A stretch of 64,000 bases of DNA. Source: an uncultured Clostridia bacterium (GTDB lineage Bacteria > Bacillota > Clostridia > UBA1381). Made by a program: the position numbers and the translations under genes. Within the stretch, counting starts at the first letter, position 1. Every line of letters starts with the position of its first letter. The stretch spans positions 186,001 through 250,000 of the forward strand of contig CANQKM010000004.1 of NCBI GenBank assembly GCA_947624485.1. The letters run 5' to 3'. The notes beneath the pieces were generated by a model, which did not search any database, was not told the origin of the DNA, and saw only the letters and a program-made list of their open reading frames with translations. Below are positions 7,955-15,999 of the stretch, piece after piece.

Positions 7955-9112
7955 TTACTTTATCACTCTTACCTTCATAACGTCGTCGATAGCGTTGAGC
8001 TTATCCACGATGTCCTGTGTGACCTCGTGGTCGGTGTTGATGATCGTGTACGCGATCTCGCCGCGCGAGCCGTTGATCATGTCGGAAATGTTCACGCCCG
8101 AAAGCACCTCGGTAAAGCGCGCGATAACCGTCGGGAGGTTCTTGTGCTTTATCGTTATTCTGCCGACCTTGTCGTTCGGGAGCGTTACGTTCGGGAAGTT
8201 TACGCTGTTTGTGATGTTGCCGTTTTCGAGGTAGTCCTTTATCTCGTCGGCAGCCATTACAGCGCAGTTGTCCTCCGACTCCGCTGTTGACGCGCCGAGG
8301 TGGGGAATGTTTATGATACCCTCGTGGTTCACCGTCTCACTGTCGGCGAAGTCAACGACGTACTTTCTTACCTTTCCGTCGGTGAGCGCCTTAACGATGT
8401 CGGCGTTGTTTACAAGTCCGCCGCGCGCGAAGTTGAGTATTACCACGCCGTCCTTCATCTGTGAAATGGCTTCGGCGTTGATCGTGTTCTTCGTGGAGTC
8501 GAGAAGCGGAAGGTGCAGCGTTATAAAGTCAGCCGCCGCGTATACCTCTGCAGGTGATGAAGCGGTCTTTACGTGTCTCGAAAGCTGCAGCGCCGCGCTT
8601 ACCGAAAGGTACGGATCGTAGCCTATCACGTCCATGCCGAGCGATATTGCCGCGTTCGCGACAAGCACGCCTATCGCGCCCAGACCGATAATACCGAGCG
8701 TCTTGCCCTTTATTTCAGTTCCGGCAAAGTTTGACTTGCCCTTTTCGACCTGCTTGTCAACATCGTCGCCTTCAAGCGTGTTAGCCCATTCGATACCGCC
8801 TATGATGTCGCGCGACGCAAGAAGCATACCCGCGATAACAAGCTCTTTAACGGCGTTAGCGTTCGCGCCCGGTGTGTTGAACACGACAATGCCCTTTTCG
8901 GTGCATTTGTCGATAGGGATGTTGTTCACGCCCGCGCCCGCTCTTGCAACAGCTTTAAGGCCCTTCGGCAGCTCCATGTCGTGCATTTTGTAGCTGCGCA
9001 GGATTATGCCGTCAACCTTTTCAGCGTTCACGTCGTCGGTTATCATGTATCCTTCGCCGAGGCGGTTAAGTCCGCACTCCGCGATTTTGTTTAACGTAAG
9101 TATATTAAACAT
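7955..9112 (-). CDS. serA: D-3-phosphoglycerate dehydrogenase
   Basis: First step of serine synthesis: oxidises 3-phosphoglycerate with NAD. The 385-aa protein has the NAD-binding GLGAIG at 143-148 in a Rossmann fold, the active-site arginine in NFARGG (about 227), the acidic residue of the relay near DFADSE, and the catalytic histidine in PHLGAST (about 279). The last 75 residues (starting near RITIKHKNLPTVIARFTEVL) look like an ACT domain, usually the serine feedback site. This is the short clostridial form lacking the extra ASB domain. It lies downstream of serC, separated by 172 nt of hairpin repeats, so the two may share a transcript. Confidence 0.95.
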   Translation of the reverse strand: MFNILTLNKIAECGLNRLGEGYMITDDVNAEKVDGIILRSYKMHDMELPKGLKAVARAGAGVNNIPIDKCTEKGIVVFNTPGANANAVKELVIAGMLLASRDIIGGIEWANTLEGDDVDKQVEKGKSNFAGTEIKGKTLGIIGLGAIGVLVANAAISLGMDVIGYDPYLSVSAALQLSRHVKTASSPAEVYAAADFITLHLPLLDSTKNTINAEAISQMKDGVVILNFARGGLVNNADIVKALTDGKVRKYVVDFADSETVNHEGIINIPHLGASTAESEDNCAVMAADEIKDYLENGNITNSVNFPNVTLPNDKVGRITIKHKNLPTVIARFTEVLSGVNISDMINGSRGEIAYTIINTDHEVTQDIVDKLNAIDDVMKVRVIK

Positions 9113-9137
9113 TGTATTTCTCTCCTATTCATATATT

Positions 9138-9189
9138 AGGCTCCCCTAATATAGGGGAACTGTCACACGCAGTGTGACTGAGGGGTTTA
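9138..9189. repeat. Foldback repeat, family C, half element
   Basis: CTCCCCTAATATAGGGGA, then the hairpin TCACACGCAGTGTGA and GAGGGGTTT. It matches one half of the longer elements at 33071-33180 and 35208-35326. It lies in the serC-serA interval. Confidence 0.8.
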
Positions 9190-9192
9190 TAC

Positions 9193-9279
9193 GGGCGGCC
9201 GATGACCGCCCCTACGATGTGGACGGGCGGATAATATCCGCCCCTACGGTGTGGACGGGCGAACACGGTTCGCCCCTAC
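9193..9279. repeat. 32-nt tandem hairpin repeat, three units
   Basis: Hairpins start at 9193, 9225 and 9257, exactly 32 nt apart, each ending CCCCTAC and joined by GRTGTGGAC. The stems differ (GGGCGG/CCGCCC; GGGCGGAT/ATCCGCCC; GGGCGAAC/GTTCGCCC) but each pairs, so substitutions on the two sides compensate. In a serC-serA transcript they would form three adjacent RNA hairpins. Confidence 0.85.
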
Positions 9280-9284
9280 GTTTA

Positions 9285-10370
9285 TTATTTATTTTCCTTT
9301 TCAAACTTCTTCATAAATTCAACCAGCGCCTCTACGCCCTCGATCGGCATAGCGTTGTAAATGCTCGCTCTCATGCCGCCGACGGTTCTGTGACCTTTTA
9401 TGTTGATAAAGCCCGCAGCCGTAGCTTCCTTTACAAACTTCGCGTCAAGCTCCTCGTCGCCCGTTACGAACGGTATGTTCATAAGCGATCTGTCCTCGGG
9501 GACGACCGTACCCTTGAACATTTCCGAGCTGTCAAGGAAATCGTAAAGGATCTTAGCCTTTTTCTCGTTTATCTTCTGAAGCTCCTTAACGCCGCCCTTA
9601 TCCTTTATCCACTGGAGAACAAGACCGAGCATATATATGCCGTATGTAGGCGGTGTGTTGTACATCGAGCCGTTGTCGCGGTGGATAGAATACTTGAACA
9701 TTGTCGGCGTGCCTTCGAGCGTATCGCCGATAAGGTCGTTTCTTACGATTACGAGCGTTACGCCGGCAGGGCCGAGGTTCTTCTGCGCGCCCGCGTAAAG
9801 GATACCGAACTTGTTAATGTCTATCTCCTCAGCCATTACGCACGACGAAATGTCCGCAACGAGTACCGCGTCGGTGTCGGGGATTTTCTTTTCGGTGTAG
9901 TGCGTGCCGTAGATCGTGTTGTTATAGCAAATGTAGCAGTAGTCCGCTTCGGGATCGAACATGCTTTTGTTTGTCTCGGGAATGTAAGAAAATGTCTTGT
10001 CCGCCGACGACGCGACCTTGTTGACCTTGATGTATCTCTCCGCCTCCTGAGCCGCCTTCTTCGCCCACTGACCTGTTATGATGTAGTCAGCCTTGCCCGA
10101 CTTCGTGCCGAGATTCATCGGAATTGCCGCAAACTGCGACGACGCGCCGCCCTGCAAAAACAGTACCGTGTAGTTGTCGGGTACGTGCATAAGCTCTCTT
10201 ACAAGCGCCTCCGCGTTATCTATGATTGCCTGATACTCCTTCGAGCGGTGGCTCATCTCCATGACCGACTGACCTGTCGAGCCGTACTCCGTCATTTCGG
10301 TTGCCGCCTTCTCAAGTACCTCAAGCGGGAGCATCGAGGGGCCCGCCGAAAAATTATAAACTCTGCTCAT
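9285..10370 (-). CDS. serC: Phosphoserine aminotransferase
   Basis: Second step of serine synthesis: transfers an amino group from glutamate to 3-phosphohydroxypyruvate using PLP. From the chosen ATG at 10370 the protein is 361 aa and starts MSRVYNFSAGPSMLP, the classical SerC N-terminus. The PLP lysine sits in GAQKNLGPAGV, and the C-terminal IKGHRTVGGMRASIYNAM is the family phosphate-binding region. A start 33 nt further upstream is open, but GGAGG lies directly before 10370. A consensus promoter is at 10414-10442. serB is not seen in the window, so the phosphatase step must be encoded elsewhere or by an unrecognised protein. Confidence 0.95.
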   Translation of the reverse strand: MSRVYNFSAGPSMLPLEVLEKAATEMTEYGSTGQSVMEMSHRSKEYQAIIDNAEALVRELMHVPDNYTVLFLQGGASSQFAAIPMNLGTKSGKADYIITGQWAKKAAQEAERYIKVNKVASSADKTFSYIPETNKSMFDPEADYCYICYNNTIYGTHYTEKKIPDTDAVLVADISSCVMAEEIDINKFGILYAGAQKNLGPAGVTLVIVRNDLIGDTLEGTPTMFKYSIHRDNGSMYNTPPTYGIYMLGLVLQWIKDKGGVKELQKINEKKAKILYDFLDSSEMFKGTVVPEDRSLMNIPFVTGDEELDAKFVKEATAAGFINIKGHRTVGGMRASIYNAMPIEGVEALVEFMKKFEKENK

Positions 10371-10413
10371 TTTTATAGCCTCCGTTTGTTTTAATTTTTT
10401 CAAATCGTTTACA

Positions 10414-10442
10414 ATTATATCTCAAATCATCGCAATAGTCAA
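10414..10442 (-). promoter_or_regulatory. Sigma-A promoter of serC
   Basis: Minus strand TTGACT (10437-10442), 17 nt, TATAAT (10414-10419), 44 nt upstream of the serC ATG. Confidence 0.85.
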
Positions 10443-10497
10443 CAATTTTTGGATAAAGAGTGTTAGAAATTTGACAAGATTAGTGTGATTTTTTTCA

Positions 10498-11190
10498 TCA
10501 TTTTGTATAGTTTTCGACCGCCTCGGCTATCGCCCACGCGATTTTTGAGCGGTATTGCTCGTCGTTGAGCTTCGCTTCCTCGTCGGGGTTCGACAAAAAG
10601 CCGCACTCCGCCAGTATCGCGGGAATCGGCGGATTTTTCATCAAAAACAGGCTCGCGTCAGCCGTTTTGACCGCGTGCGTTTCCGCGCCCGTAACCTCCC
10701 CTATTTTCTTTTGTATCGCGTCGGCAAGCTCCTCCGCGTCGGGGTGGCTTTTATCGTAGAATATGTGCAGACCGCTCACCTTTGAGTCGCCGAAGGAGTT
10801 CATGTGTATGCTCAAAAATAAGTCCGCGTCGCTTTTTTCAATGATTTCGCGACGTTTTTTCATGTCGGAGATTTTCATTTTGCGTATCGTGTCCGCGCTC
10901 TCGTCCTGTAAGCCGCTGTCGCCCTCGCGCGTCATTATTACCTTGAAGCCTTTGTTTTCAAGCACCTCTCTAAGCTTTTCCGTTATCGCGAGGTTCACGT
11001 CCTTTTCCTCCGTTCCGCTCACGCCCACCGCTCCGCCATCAGGAAATCCGTGTCCTGCGTCTAAAATCACCGTAAACGGCTGCGCGGAAAATGTTTGTTT
11101 TATATGCGCGCTGTCGCGTATGCAGCACACAACGGCAAACGCGAACACAAGCGCTATCGCCGCAATCGTTACTCTTTTTCTCTTAAACAT
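10498..11190 (-). CDS. cwlD: Spore-cortex N-acetylmuramoyl-L-alanine amidase, CwlD type
   Basis: An Amidase_3 zinc enzyme that removes peptide side chains from peptidoglycan; CwlD starts muramic-delta-lactam formation in the spore cortex. Of 230 residues, about 7-24 form an N-terminal signal or anchor segment (VTIAAIALVFAFAVVCCI). Zinc ligands and active site fit H47 in ILDAGHG, a glutamate in GTEEKDVN (61-62), H129 in LSIHMNSF and E195 in ILAECGFLS. FPDGGAVG after the first histidine and the total length resemble CwlD more than general autolysins, which carry extra wall-binding domains. It stands alone. With the SASP gene at 16000 it indicates a spore former. No sigma-A promoter is obvious upstream, in line with sporulation control. 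Confidence 0.85.
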   Translation of the reverse strand: MFKRKRVTIAAIALVFAFAVVCCIRDSAHIKQTFSAQPFTVILDAGHGFPDGGAVGVSGTEEKDVNLAITEKLREVLENKGFKVIMTREGDSGLQDESADTIRKMKISDMKKRREIIEKSDADLFLSIHMNSFGDSKVSGLHIFYDKSHPDAEELADAIQKKIGEVTGAETHAVKTADASLFLMKNPPIPAILAECGFLSNPDEEAKLNDEQYRSKIAWAIAEAVENYTK

Positions 11191-11275
11191 TGCTGTCCCC
11201 TCCCGTATATTTCTATGCGGAAGGGGATTGGATAATGCGCTTTACAAGCCGTAAAATTGTAATTATATCCATTAA

Positions 11276-11312
11276 ATTTTAGGTTGACTTTATCCTAAAA
11301 TCGTATTATAAT
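11276..11312 (+). promoter_or_regulatory. Promoter and likely operator of the phd-doc operon
   Basis: TTGACT (11284-11289), 17 nt, TATAAT (11307-11312). An 8-bp perfect inverted repeat ATTTTAGG / CCTAAAAT (11276-11283 and 11294-11301) brackets the -35 box with a 10-nt gap. Phd antitoxins repress their own operons by binding such palindromes. Confidence 0.75.
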
Positions 11313-11344
11313 AAATATATCAAACATGATTGGAGTGCGTATTT

Positions 11345-11587
11345 ATGAATATCAACACAAACACAATGGTTTCCATTTCCGAGGCAAATCAGAATTTTTC
11401 TAAGGTCGCCCGTCTCGTTGACCAGTACGGCAGCGCCGTTATTCTCAAGAACAATACGCCGCGCTATCTGATTTTGGAGTTTAATCAAGCTGACGAACAG
11501 TTGTCGGCTCCCACGGACGATGTGCTTGCGGCTTCGGAAAAGCTTATAGCGCGTAATAAAGCCGTATATGAGGAGCTTGCGAAATGA
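11345..11587 (+). CDS. phd: Phd/YefM-type antitoxin
   Basis: Antitoxin that neutralises Doc and represses the operon. The 80-aa protein from the ATG at 11345 has the N-terminal DNA-binding fold of the family: MVSISEANQNFSKVARLVDQYGSAV and then ILKNNTPRYLILEF. The C-terminal acidic and helical tail (about 55-80) would wrap around the toxin. GGAG lies 9 nt before 11345; a frame opening with TTG at 11330 is not favoured. Its stop overlaps the toxin start by 4 nt (ATGA), typical of coupled toxin-antitoxin genes. Confidence 0.9.
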   Translation: MNINTNTMVSISEANQNFSKVARLVDQYGSAVILKNNTPRYLILEFNQADEQLSAPTDDVLAASEKLIARNKAVYEELAK

Positions 11588-11961
11588 AAGTCCTGACAAA
11601 ACAGCAAATATTGCTTTTGCATGACCGATTGATAAAAGCCTTCGGCGGTTCAGATTTGATTCGTGATGAGGGACTGCTCGATTCGGCAGTAAATACGCCG
11701 TTTCAAACCTTCGGCGGAACCGAATTATACCCGTCGCTGCTCGATAAAGCCGCACGCCTATGCTTTGAGCTTGTTAAAAATCACCCTTTTGCAGACGGAA
11801 ACAAGCGTATAGGCGCTCATGCCATGCTTGTGTTTTTATCAATTAACGGTGTTGAATTGGAGTATAGTGATAAAGAACTGATTGAACTCATATTGTCCGT
11901 CGCGTCAAGCGAGAGCGACGATAAAAATATACTCCGGTGGCTTCAGCAGCATATTATTTAG
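11584..11961 (+). CDS. doc: Doc-type toxin (Fic fold kinase)
   Basis: Doc toxins stop translation by phosphorylating elongation factor Tu. The 125-aa protein has the Doc/Fic core motif HPFADGNKR at 67-75, with the catalytic histidine H67 and the altered anion-binding loop that distinguishes Doc from AMPylating Fic enzymes (HxFx[DN]GNKR). The N-terminal LHDRLIKAFGGSDLIRDEGLLDSAV is also typical of the Doc group. All key residues are intact, so the toxin should be active. The operon sits in an AT-rich patch between core genes. The stretch just downstream contains no clear terminator. Confidence 0.93.
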   Translation: MKVLTKQQILLLHDRLIKAFGGSDLIRDEGLLDSAVNTPFQTFGGTELYPSLLDKAARLCFELVKNHPFADGNKRIGAHAMLVFLSINGVELEYSDKELIELILSVASSESDDKNILRWLQQHII

Positions 11962-12017
11962 GAGCATCCTCGCATCCCACTGCCGCTATATCACTCCGCT
12001 TCCGTGAAGAGCGCTTG

Positions 12018-12221
12018 CTACTCCATATTCGCATAAGGGCATTCATTGCAAATTTCCTTTGCCTTTTTCATGTCTAAAACGATTTCGCTTGACTCTGGTA
12101 CAGATGAAATTTTAAAAAATCCCTGCATACACATAGCGGTTTCATAGCAAAGTTCTCCATCTATAATATTATTGTAAATAGGGCACCTTCTGTCGTCATA
12201 TGGCGTTAAATTATTTATCAT
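12018..12221 (-). CDS. Small Cys-rich protein, unknown
   Basis: A 67-aa protein I do not recognise. It has five cysteines: one in RRCPIY near 13, two in LCYETAMCMQ near 25 and 31, and two in the C-terminal ICNECPY. This spread suggests a zinc or iron-sulfur site. There is no signal peptide or membrane segment. AGGAG lies about 10 nt before the ATG. It lies downstream of the nuclease-helicase gene on the same strand, with an 86-nt gap, so it could be the last gene of that unit. Composition is AT-rich like its neighbours. Confidence 0.7.
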   Translation of the reverse strand: MINNLTPYDDRRCPIYNNIIDGELCYETAMCMQGFFKISSVPESSEIVLDMKKAKEICNECPYANME

Positions 12222-12307
12222 TTTTTAATAACTCCTTTTCTTTTCCACATAGCTTTGACAATCCGGCCGCAATCCTTTAGTCATGTACTCGCGGTAAATC
12301 ATACACC

Positions 12308-14284
12308 TTATATTTCTCTTAATCCAACTTCTTTCAAATACTCATATGTCCTATCATAAAATTTCCTGCTTCTCGTCTTATCATCGTCGCTGCCCTTGGG
12401 AATAAAAATCACCATTCCCTGTCGTGCTCGTGTCAGCAATACTCTATACGCATTTTTCAAGTACAAACGTCTTTCTTCGCTTGCCACATTGTTCCATCGG
12501 CAGCCTGAGAATCTGTTATATGTCCACTCGTTTCCGTTAAATCTAAAGTCGGCATCCCACGCCACTATTGAATAATCAAGCTCCAAGCCTTGAATATCAA
12601 ATTCTGTAACAACGTCTTCAAGTGCATAGCTCGACCGCACGTCATCTTTACCGTTTAAAAACCAATTCCTTACATCTATATTATTTTTTACAAATATACC
12701 TTCGGGCTTTAATCTCAATGCGCTGCTACTCGCAAGCAAGCCATAACGTGTTGTTCCCCGGCATTGAGAGCGTACCCATTCCTTCGCTTTTTCCAAATCT
12801 CTTGTTAGAAATATCGGATATTTATCACATATTTTTTCATTCAATCTTTTTGCTTCCGTTGTATCTACATCAAGTATAGCCTTTACAAGCGCAGCAATAT
12901 CCGGCGTTCTGAATGAGCGCACCGATGTTGATAAATGAAGTGCTGGGTTTGTATTGATTTTAAGCTCCGCAATCATATCCTCCCAGCTTGTCTCACGCCT
13001 GTATTCGCTGTCATTCAGTTCGGGAGTTATATACACATCCCAATCCTTAAAGCTCCTGCGCAATGAATCAAACCACTCCGGCAAGCCGGCTTCGCCTGTA
13101 TTTATTTCCTGCCCGCCTCCTACCAAACAAATAATCACGGCCCAATCTTTATGTCTGTCCATTGTGCTTATTAGAAATTCCGGCTCGCTATATGTAAAAT
13201 CGGGAACACCCTTCTTCTGCTTCATAAAGTCGGATATTTGCGCTTGCGTCCATACTCGCTGGGCTTCATCAAATATTGCAACTCGCTCAGGCGGAACTAT
13301 ATCGTTTTCAACAAATCCGTCACGATATTTGTGAATTATCTGAATAAACGCAGACGTACTTCTTAGCGCATCCTTTTTGCTTAACTTGTTGCCGTTTTGC
13401 TTTTCCTGCTCAACCTTATCTCGAGCCAGCGCTTCCTGAAGTACGCTAACAAGCGGAAAATTGCCGGATAAGAATACAGCATGCTCTCCCTCTTTCGCAT
13501 TTGAACGTTCTATTGCCAGATTTAGTCCAACCAATGTTTTTCCTGCACCCGGAACGCCCGTAACAAAACATATCGACTTTCGACTATTTGCTTTGCTGTA
13601 TTCAATTATTCTGTTAAGCTCTTGTGTCGTCACCGTCAGATTTTCCGCACCAGCGTCACTTCTTGTTATATCGTGAACATTATGCCCGCGATATAACGCT
13701 TGTGCTGCTTCCACTATGGTCGGAGTGGGCAAATAAACCGAATTTTCCCATTCTATATAGTTAAACTCCAGTTCTGTATATTTATCGGCAACAAGCATTA
13801 TTCTTTCGCCAATATTGTTTTTATTACACTTTATCGGCGTTATTATGCGATTTTCAACTTCTATTGTACAATCCGCTTCCGGAGCCACCGTCGAAATCAT
13901 AATCGGAACAAGTAATTTATTATGACTTTCCTTCTGGAAGTTTTGAAGATCGAGCGCATAGTCATAAACTTGATCATATGTTGATGCTCTGTATTCTTTA
14001 TCGCCACATTTAAATTCCAATAAAAATACTATGTTATGATACAGCACGACTGTATCTACTCGTTTTCCCATTCGCGGAATAGTGTATTCAAAAATAATTC
14101 TGCCATCGTCAAAGTCTGCAAGCTGCTGCTTCAAAATATCAATTTGCTCATCCCACGTATTGCTTTGTTGTATTGTTGTTTCAACGCTAATATTATTTGA
14201 ATGAATAATTCCTAATATTTCTTCCTTCGATTGTGAAAGAAATTCCTTTATTGATGCTGAATAATAATCTCTTAGATTTCTCAT
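12308..14284 (-). CDS. Nuclease-helicase protein, DUF2075 type
   Basis: A 658-aa soluble protein. The N-terminal part has a PD-(D/E)xK-like nuclease pattern: RVDTVVLYHNIVFLLEFK with D77, E90 and K92 in order. The C-terminal two thirds are an SF1-like NTPase: Walker A GVPGAGKT at 243-250, Walker B DEAQ at 339-342, and a late LLTRARQG motif that resembles helicase motif VI. This matches DUF2075 proteins (related to the helicase-like part of Schlafen group 3), sometimes found in defence islands. The ATG at 14284 is chosen because GAGAGG precedes it and it lies just past the Nudix stop (14289). Base composition is much more AT-rich than the flanking genes, suggesting transfer. Confidence 0.8.
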   Translation of the reverse strand: MRNLRDYYSASIKEFLSQSKEEILGIIHSNNISVETTIQQSNTWDEQIDILKQQLADFDDGRIIFEYTIPRMGKRVDTVVLYHNIVFLLEFKCGDKEYRASTYDQVYDYALDLQNFQKESHNKLLVPIMISTVAPEADCTIEVENRIITPIKCNKNNIGERIMLVADKYTELEFNYIEWENSVYLPTPTIVEAAQALYRGHNVHDITRSDAGAENLTVTTQELNRIIEYSKANSRKSICFVTGVPGAGKTLVGLNLAIERSNAKEGEHAVFLSGNFPLVSVLQEALARDKVEQEKQNGNKLSKKDALRSTSAFIQIIHKYRDGFVENDIVPPERVAIFDEAQRVWTQAQISDFMKQKKGVPDFTYSEPEFLISTMDRHKDWAVIICLVGGGQEINTGEAGLPEWFDSLRRSFKDWDVYITPELNDSEYRRETSWEDMIAELKINTNPALHLSTSVRSFRTPDIAALVKAILDVDTTEAKRLNEKICDKYPIFLTRDLEKAKEWVRSQCRGTTRYGLLASSSALRLKPEGIFVKNNIDVRNWFLNGKDDVRSSYALEDVVTEFDIQGLELDYSIVAWDADFRFNGNEWTYNRFSGCRWNNVASEERRLYLKNAYRVLLTRARQGMVIFIPKGSDDDKTRSRKFYDRTYEYLKEVGLREI

Positions 14285-14288
14285 TGTT

Positions 14289-14684
14289 TTATCCTCTCTG
14301 CTGTATAAGCTTTTCAATAATTTCCATGTCTGCCGGGCAAAATTCAAAACTATTTAATTCACCATATTTTACCCAACGAATATCATCATGAACATTTTTC
14401 TTCGGCATTCCGGACTGTATTTTTGCGTTGAAGAATGTAAATTTTATGTATCTATCGGGGTATTGGTATTCAGTTTTAGCAAATATTCCTATAGGGCATA
14501 TTTCTACTTCAAGCTCCTCCTTACATTCCCTGACAACACATTCCTCATAAGTCTCATTTTCCTCAAGCTTACCACCAGGAAACTCCCATAGTCCACCCAT
14601 AGATGAGCCCACAGCGCGCTTGCATATCAATACTTCGTTATTTTCATTCTCAATTATCGCCGCTGTTACTGTTATTGTTTTCAT
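14289..14684 (-). CDS. Nudix hydrolase, MutT-like
   Basis: Hydrolyses nucleoside diphosphate derivatives, possibly oxidised or modified dNTPs. The 131-aa protein from the ATG at 14684 begins MKTITVTAAIIENENNEVLI, as in MutT-type enzymes. The Nudix box runs from G38 (GGKLEENETYEEC) through R52-E53 to E56-E57; the glycine normally two residues later is glutamate (E59). A start at 14720 would overlap the end of larC, and AGAGGA lies just before 14684. It sits 25 nt after larC and 4 nt before the nuclease-helicase start, so the last two are probably translated together. AT-rich. Confidence 0.88.
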   Translation of the reverse strand: MKTITVTAAIIENENNEVLICKRAVGSSMGGLWEFPGGKLEENETYEECVVRECKEELEVEICPIGIFAKTEYQYPDRYIKFTFFNAKIQSGMPKKNVHDDIRWVKYGELNSFEFCPADMEIIEKLIQQRG

Positions 14685-14709
14685 TATTCCTCTGATAATA
14701 TAGCCGTTT

Positions 14710-15873
14710 TCAATCAACATCCCTGATTTTTATATCCGACACCGAAATATTATTCTCGCGTGCAATATTCGCCATGTCCTCGTATTCGGGTTTTGTGCGG
14801 GTGACGCCGAAGCCGGTGGATTTTTTTGCGCGGACGGCGCCGTGGGACGTGTTTACGGTCACGGCTTCGCGTTCCAGCGTGTGACGCTTAACGGCGTACT
14901 CTCTCATTCCTATCGTGGACGTGTGTCTGAAAATAAGCTCCACCATTTTGTCCCTGTCCTCCGCTTTGCAAAGGCACGTGAGAAGTATGCCCGGACGGTT
15001 TTTCTTCATATACACCGGCACTGTGAACACGTCGAGCGCGCCGTTTTCCGCAAGCGTTTCGACCGCGAAACCTATCTGCTCGCCGGTCATGTCGTCTATG
15101 TTGCAGCGAAGCTCGCGCACTTCACCGTCATCGCCGCTCTCACCCAGAAACGCTCTTACACAGTTCGCCGTTTCAAAATCCTTGCTGCCCATTCCGTAAC
15201 CAACGCTCTTTATTTTCATAGCCGGCATCGGCGCAAATTCCGTCGCAAAATGCCTCAAAAGAGCCGCGCCGGTGGGCGTGCAAAGCTCGGTGCTGCCGCT
15301 GCCGTATATCGGAATATCGCGTAAAATTCTTGCCGTCGCCGGCGCGGGTACGGGCAGTACGCCATGGGCGCATTTTACCGTTCCGCCGCCGACGTTCACC
15401 GGTGAGCATACGACCTTTTCGGGCGAAAGCTCCTCCATAAGCATACACACGCCGACAACATCGGCTATCGCGTCCATTGTGCCGACCTCGTGGAAATGTA
15501 TATGCTCCATGTCCGTGTTATGTACGCAGCTTTCCGCCTCGGCGATAATGTTGTATACGGCTATGGCGTTGTCCTTTACAGCGTCCGAAACATTTAACGA
15601 GCGTATTATGCCCTCCACGTCGGCAATACCCGAATGGTGGTGGTGATGGTGCTCGTGCATATGCTCATTTTCTTCTTCTCCGTGTACCGTTACACGCATA
15701 TGCGTGCCGGTCACGCCGCACTTCTGCGTCTTTTCGGCTGTGACAATTACGCCCGGTATACCGGCAGCGTTTACGCGCTTTATAAATTCGTCCGTATCGG
15801 TAAGCTCCGCAAGTGCGGCGGTAAGCATATCGCCCGCCGCACCCATATTACATTCAATATAAAGTGTCCTCAT
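14710..15873 (-). CDS. larC: Nickel-pincer cofactor nickel-insertion protein LarC
   Basis: Inserts nickel into the pyridinium bisthiocarboxylate mononucleotide cofactor used by lactate racemase and relatives. The 387-aa protein starts MRTLYIECNMGAAGDMLTAA, the LarC hallmark, and carries a histidine-rich stretch around 69-80 (EHMHEHHHHHH) and DMEHIHFHEVGTMDAI near 120-135. In Lactobacillus plantarum LarC is made by ribosomal frameshifting between two frames; here it is one open frame. No larB, larE or racemase is in the window, so it stands apart from its partners. Promoter at 15913-15941. The Nudix gene follows closely. Confidence 0.93.
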   Translation of the reverse strand: MRTLYIECNMGAAGDMLTAALAELTDTDEFIKRVNAAGIPGVIVTAEKTQKCGVTGTHMRVTVHGEEENEHMHEHHHHHHSGIADVEGIIRSLNVSDAVKDNAIAVYNIIAEAESCVHNTDMEHIHFHEVGTMDAIADVVGVCMLMEELSPEKVVCSPVNVGGGTVKCAHGVLPVPAPATARILRDIPIYGSGSTELCTPTGAALLRHFATEFAPMPAMKIKSVGYGMGSKDFETANCVRAFLGESGDDGEVRELRCNIDDMTGEQIGFAVETLAENGALDVFTVPVYMKKNRPGILLTCLCKAEDRDKMVELIFRHTSTIGMREYAVKRHTLEREAVTVNTSHGAVRAKKSTGFGVTRTKPEYEDMANIARENNISVSDIKIRDVD

Positions 15874-15912
15874 AATTTTCTCCCTTCGTCCGCGCCTGCA
15901 ATTATTATATAT

Positions 15913-15941
15913 ATTATAATATACCTGCGGCGTTTTGTCAA
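15913..15941 (-). promoter_or_regulatory. Sigma-A promoter of larC
   Basis: Minus strand TTGACA (15936-15941), 17 nt, TATAAT (15913-15918), 40 nt upstream of the larC ATG. Confidence 0.85.
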
Positions 15942-15952
15942 AAATTTACGCG

Positions 15953-15988
15953 CAAAAAAGCGCGCCTTGATTTTTGGCGCGCCTTTTT
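15953..15988 (-). terminator. Intrinsic terminator after the SASP gene
   Basis: Minus strand GCGCGCC, a 9-nt AT-rich loop, GGCGCGC and TTTTTT. It separates the SASP gene from the larC promoter. Confidence 0.85.
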
Positions 15989-15999
15989 GTATCGTTTGC

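Noticed and set aside
9174-10394. Long open frame on the plus strand across serC
   Set aside because: It is antisense to the strongly conserved serC gene, rich in Arg, Tyr and Val as expected of a shadow frame, and has no ribosome site.
14710-15873. Programmed frameshift in larC as in Lactobacillus
   Set aside because: Here larC is a single uninterrupted frame of full family length.
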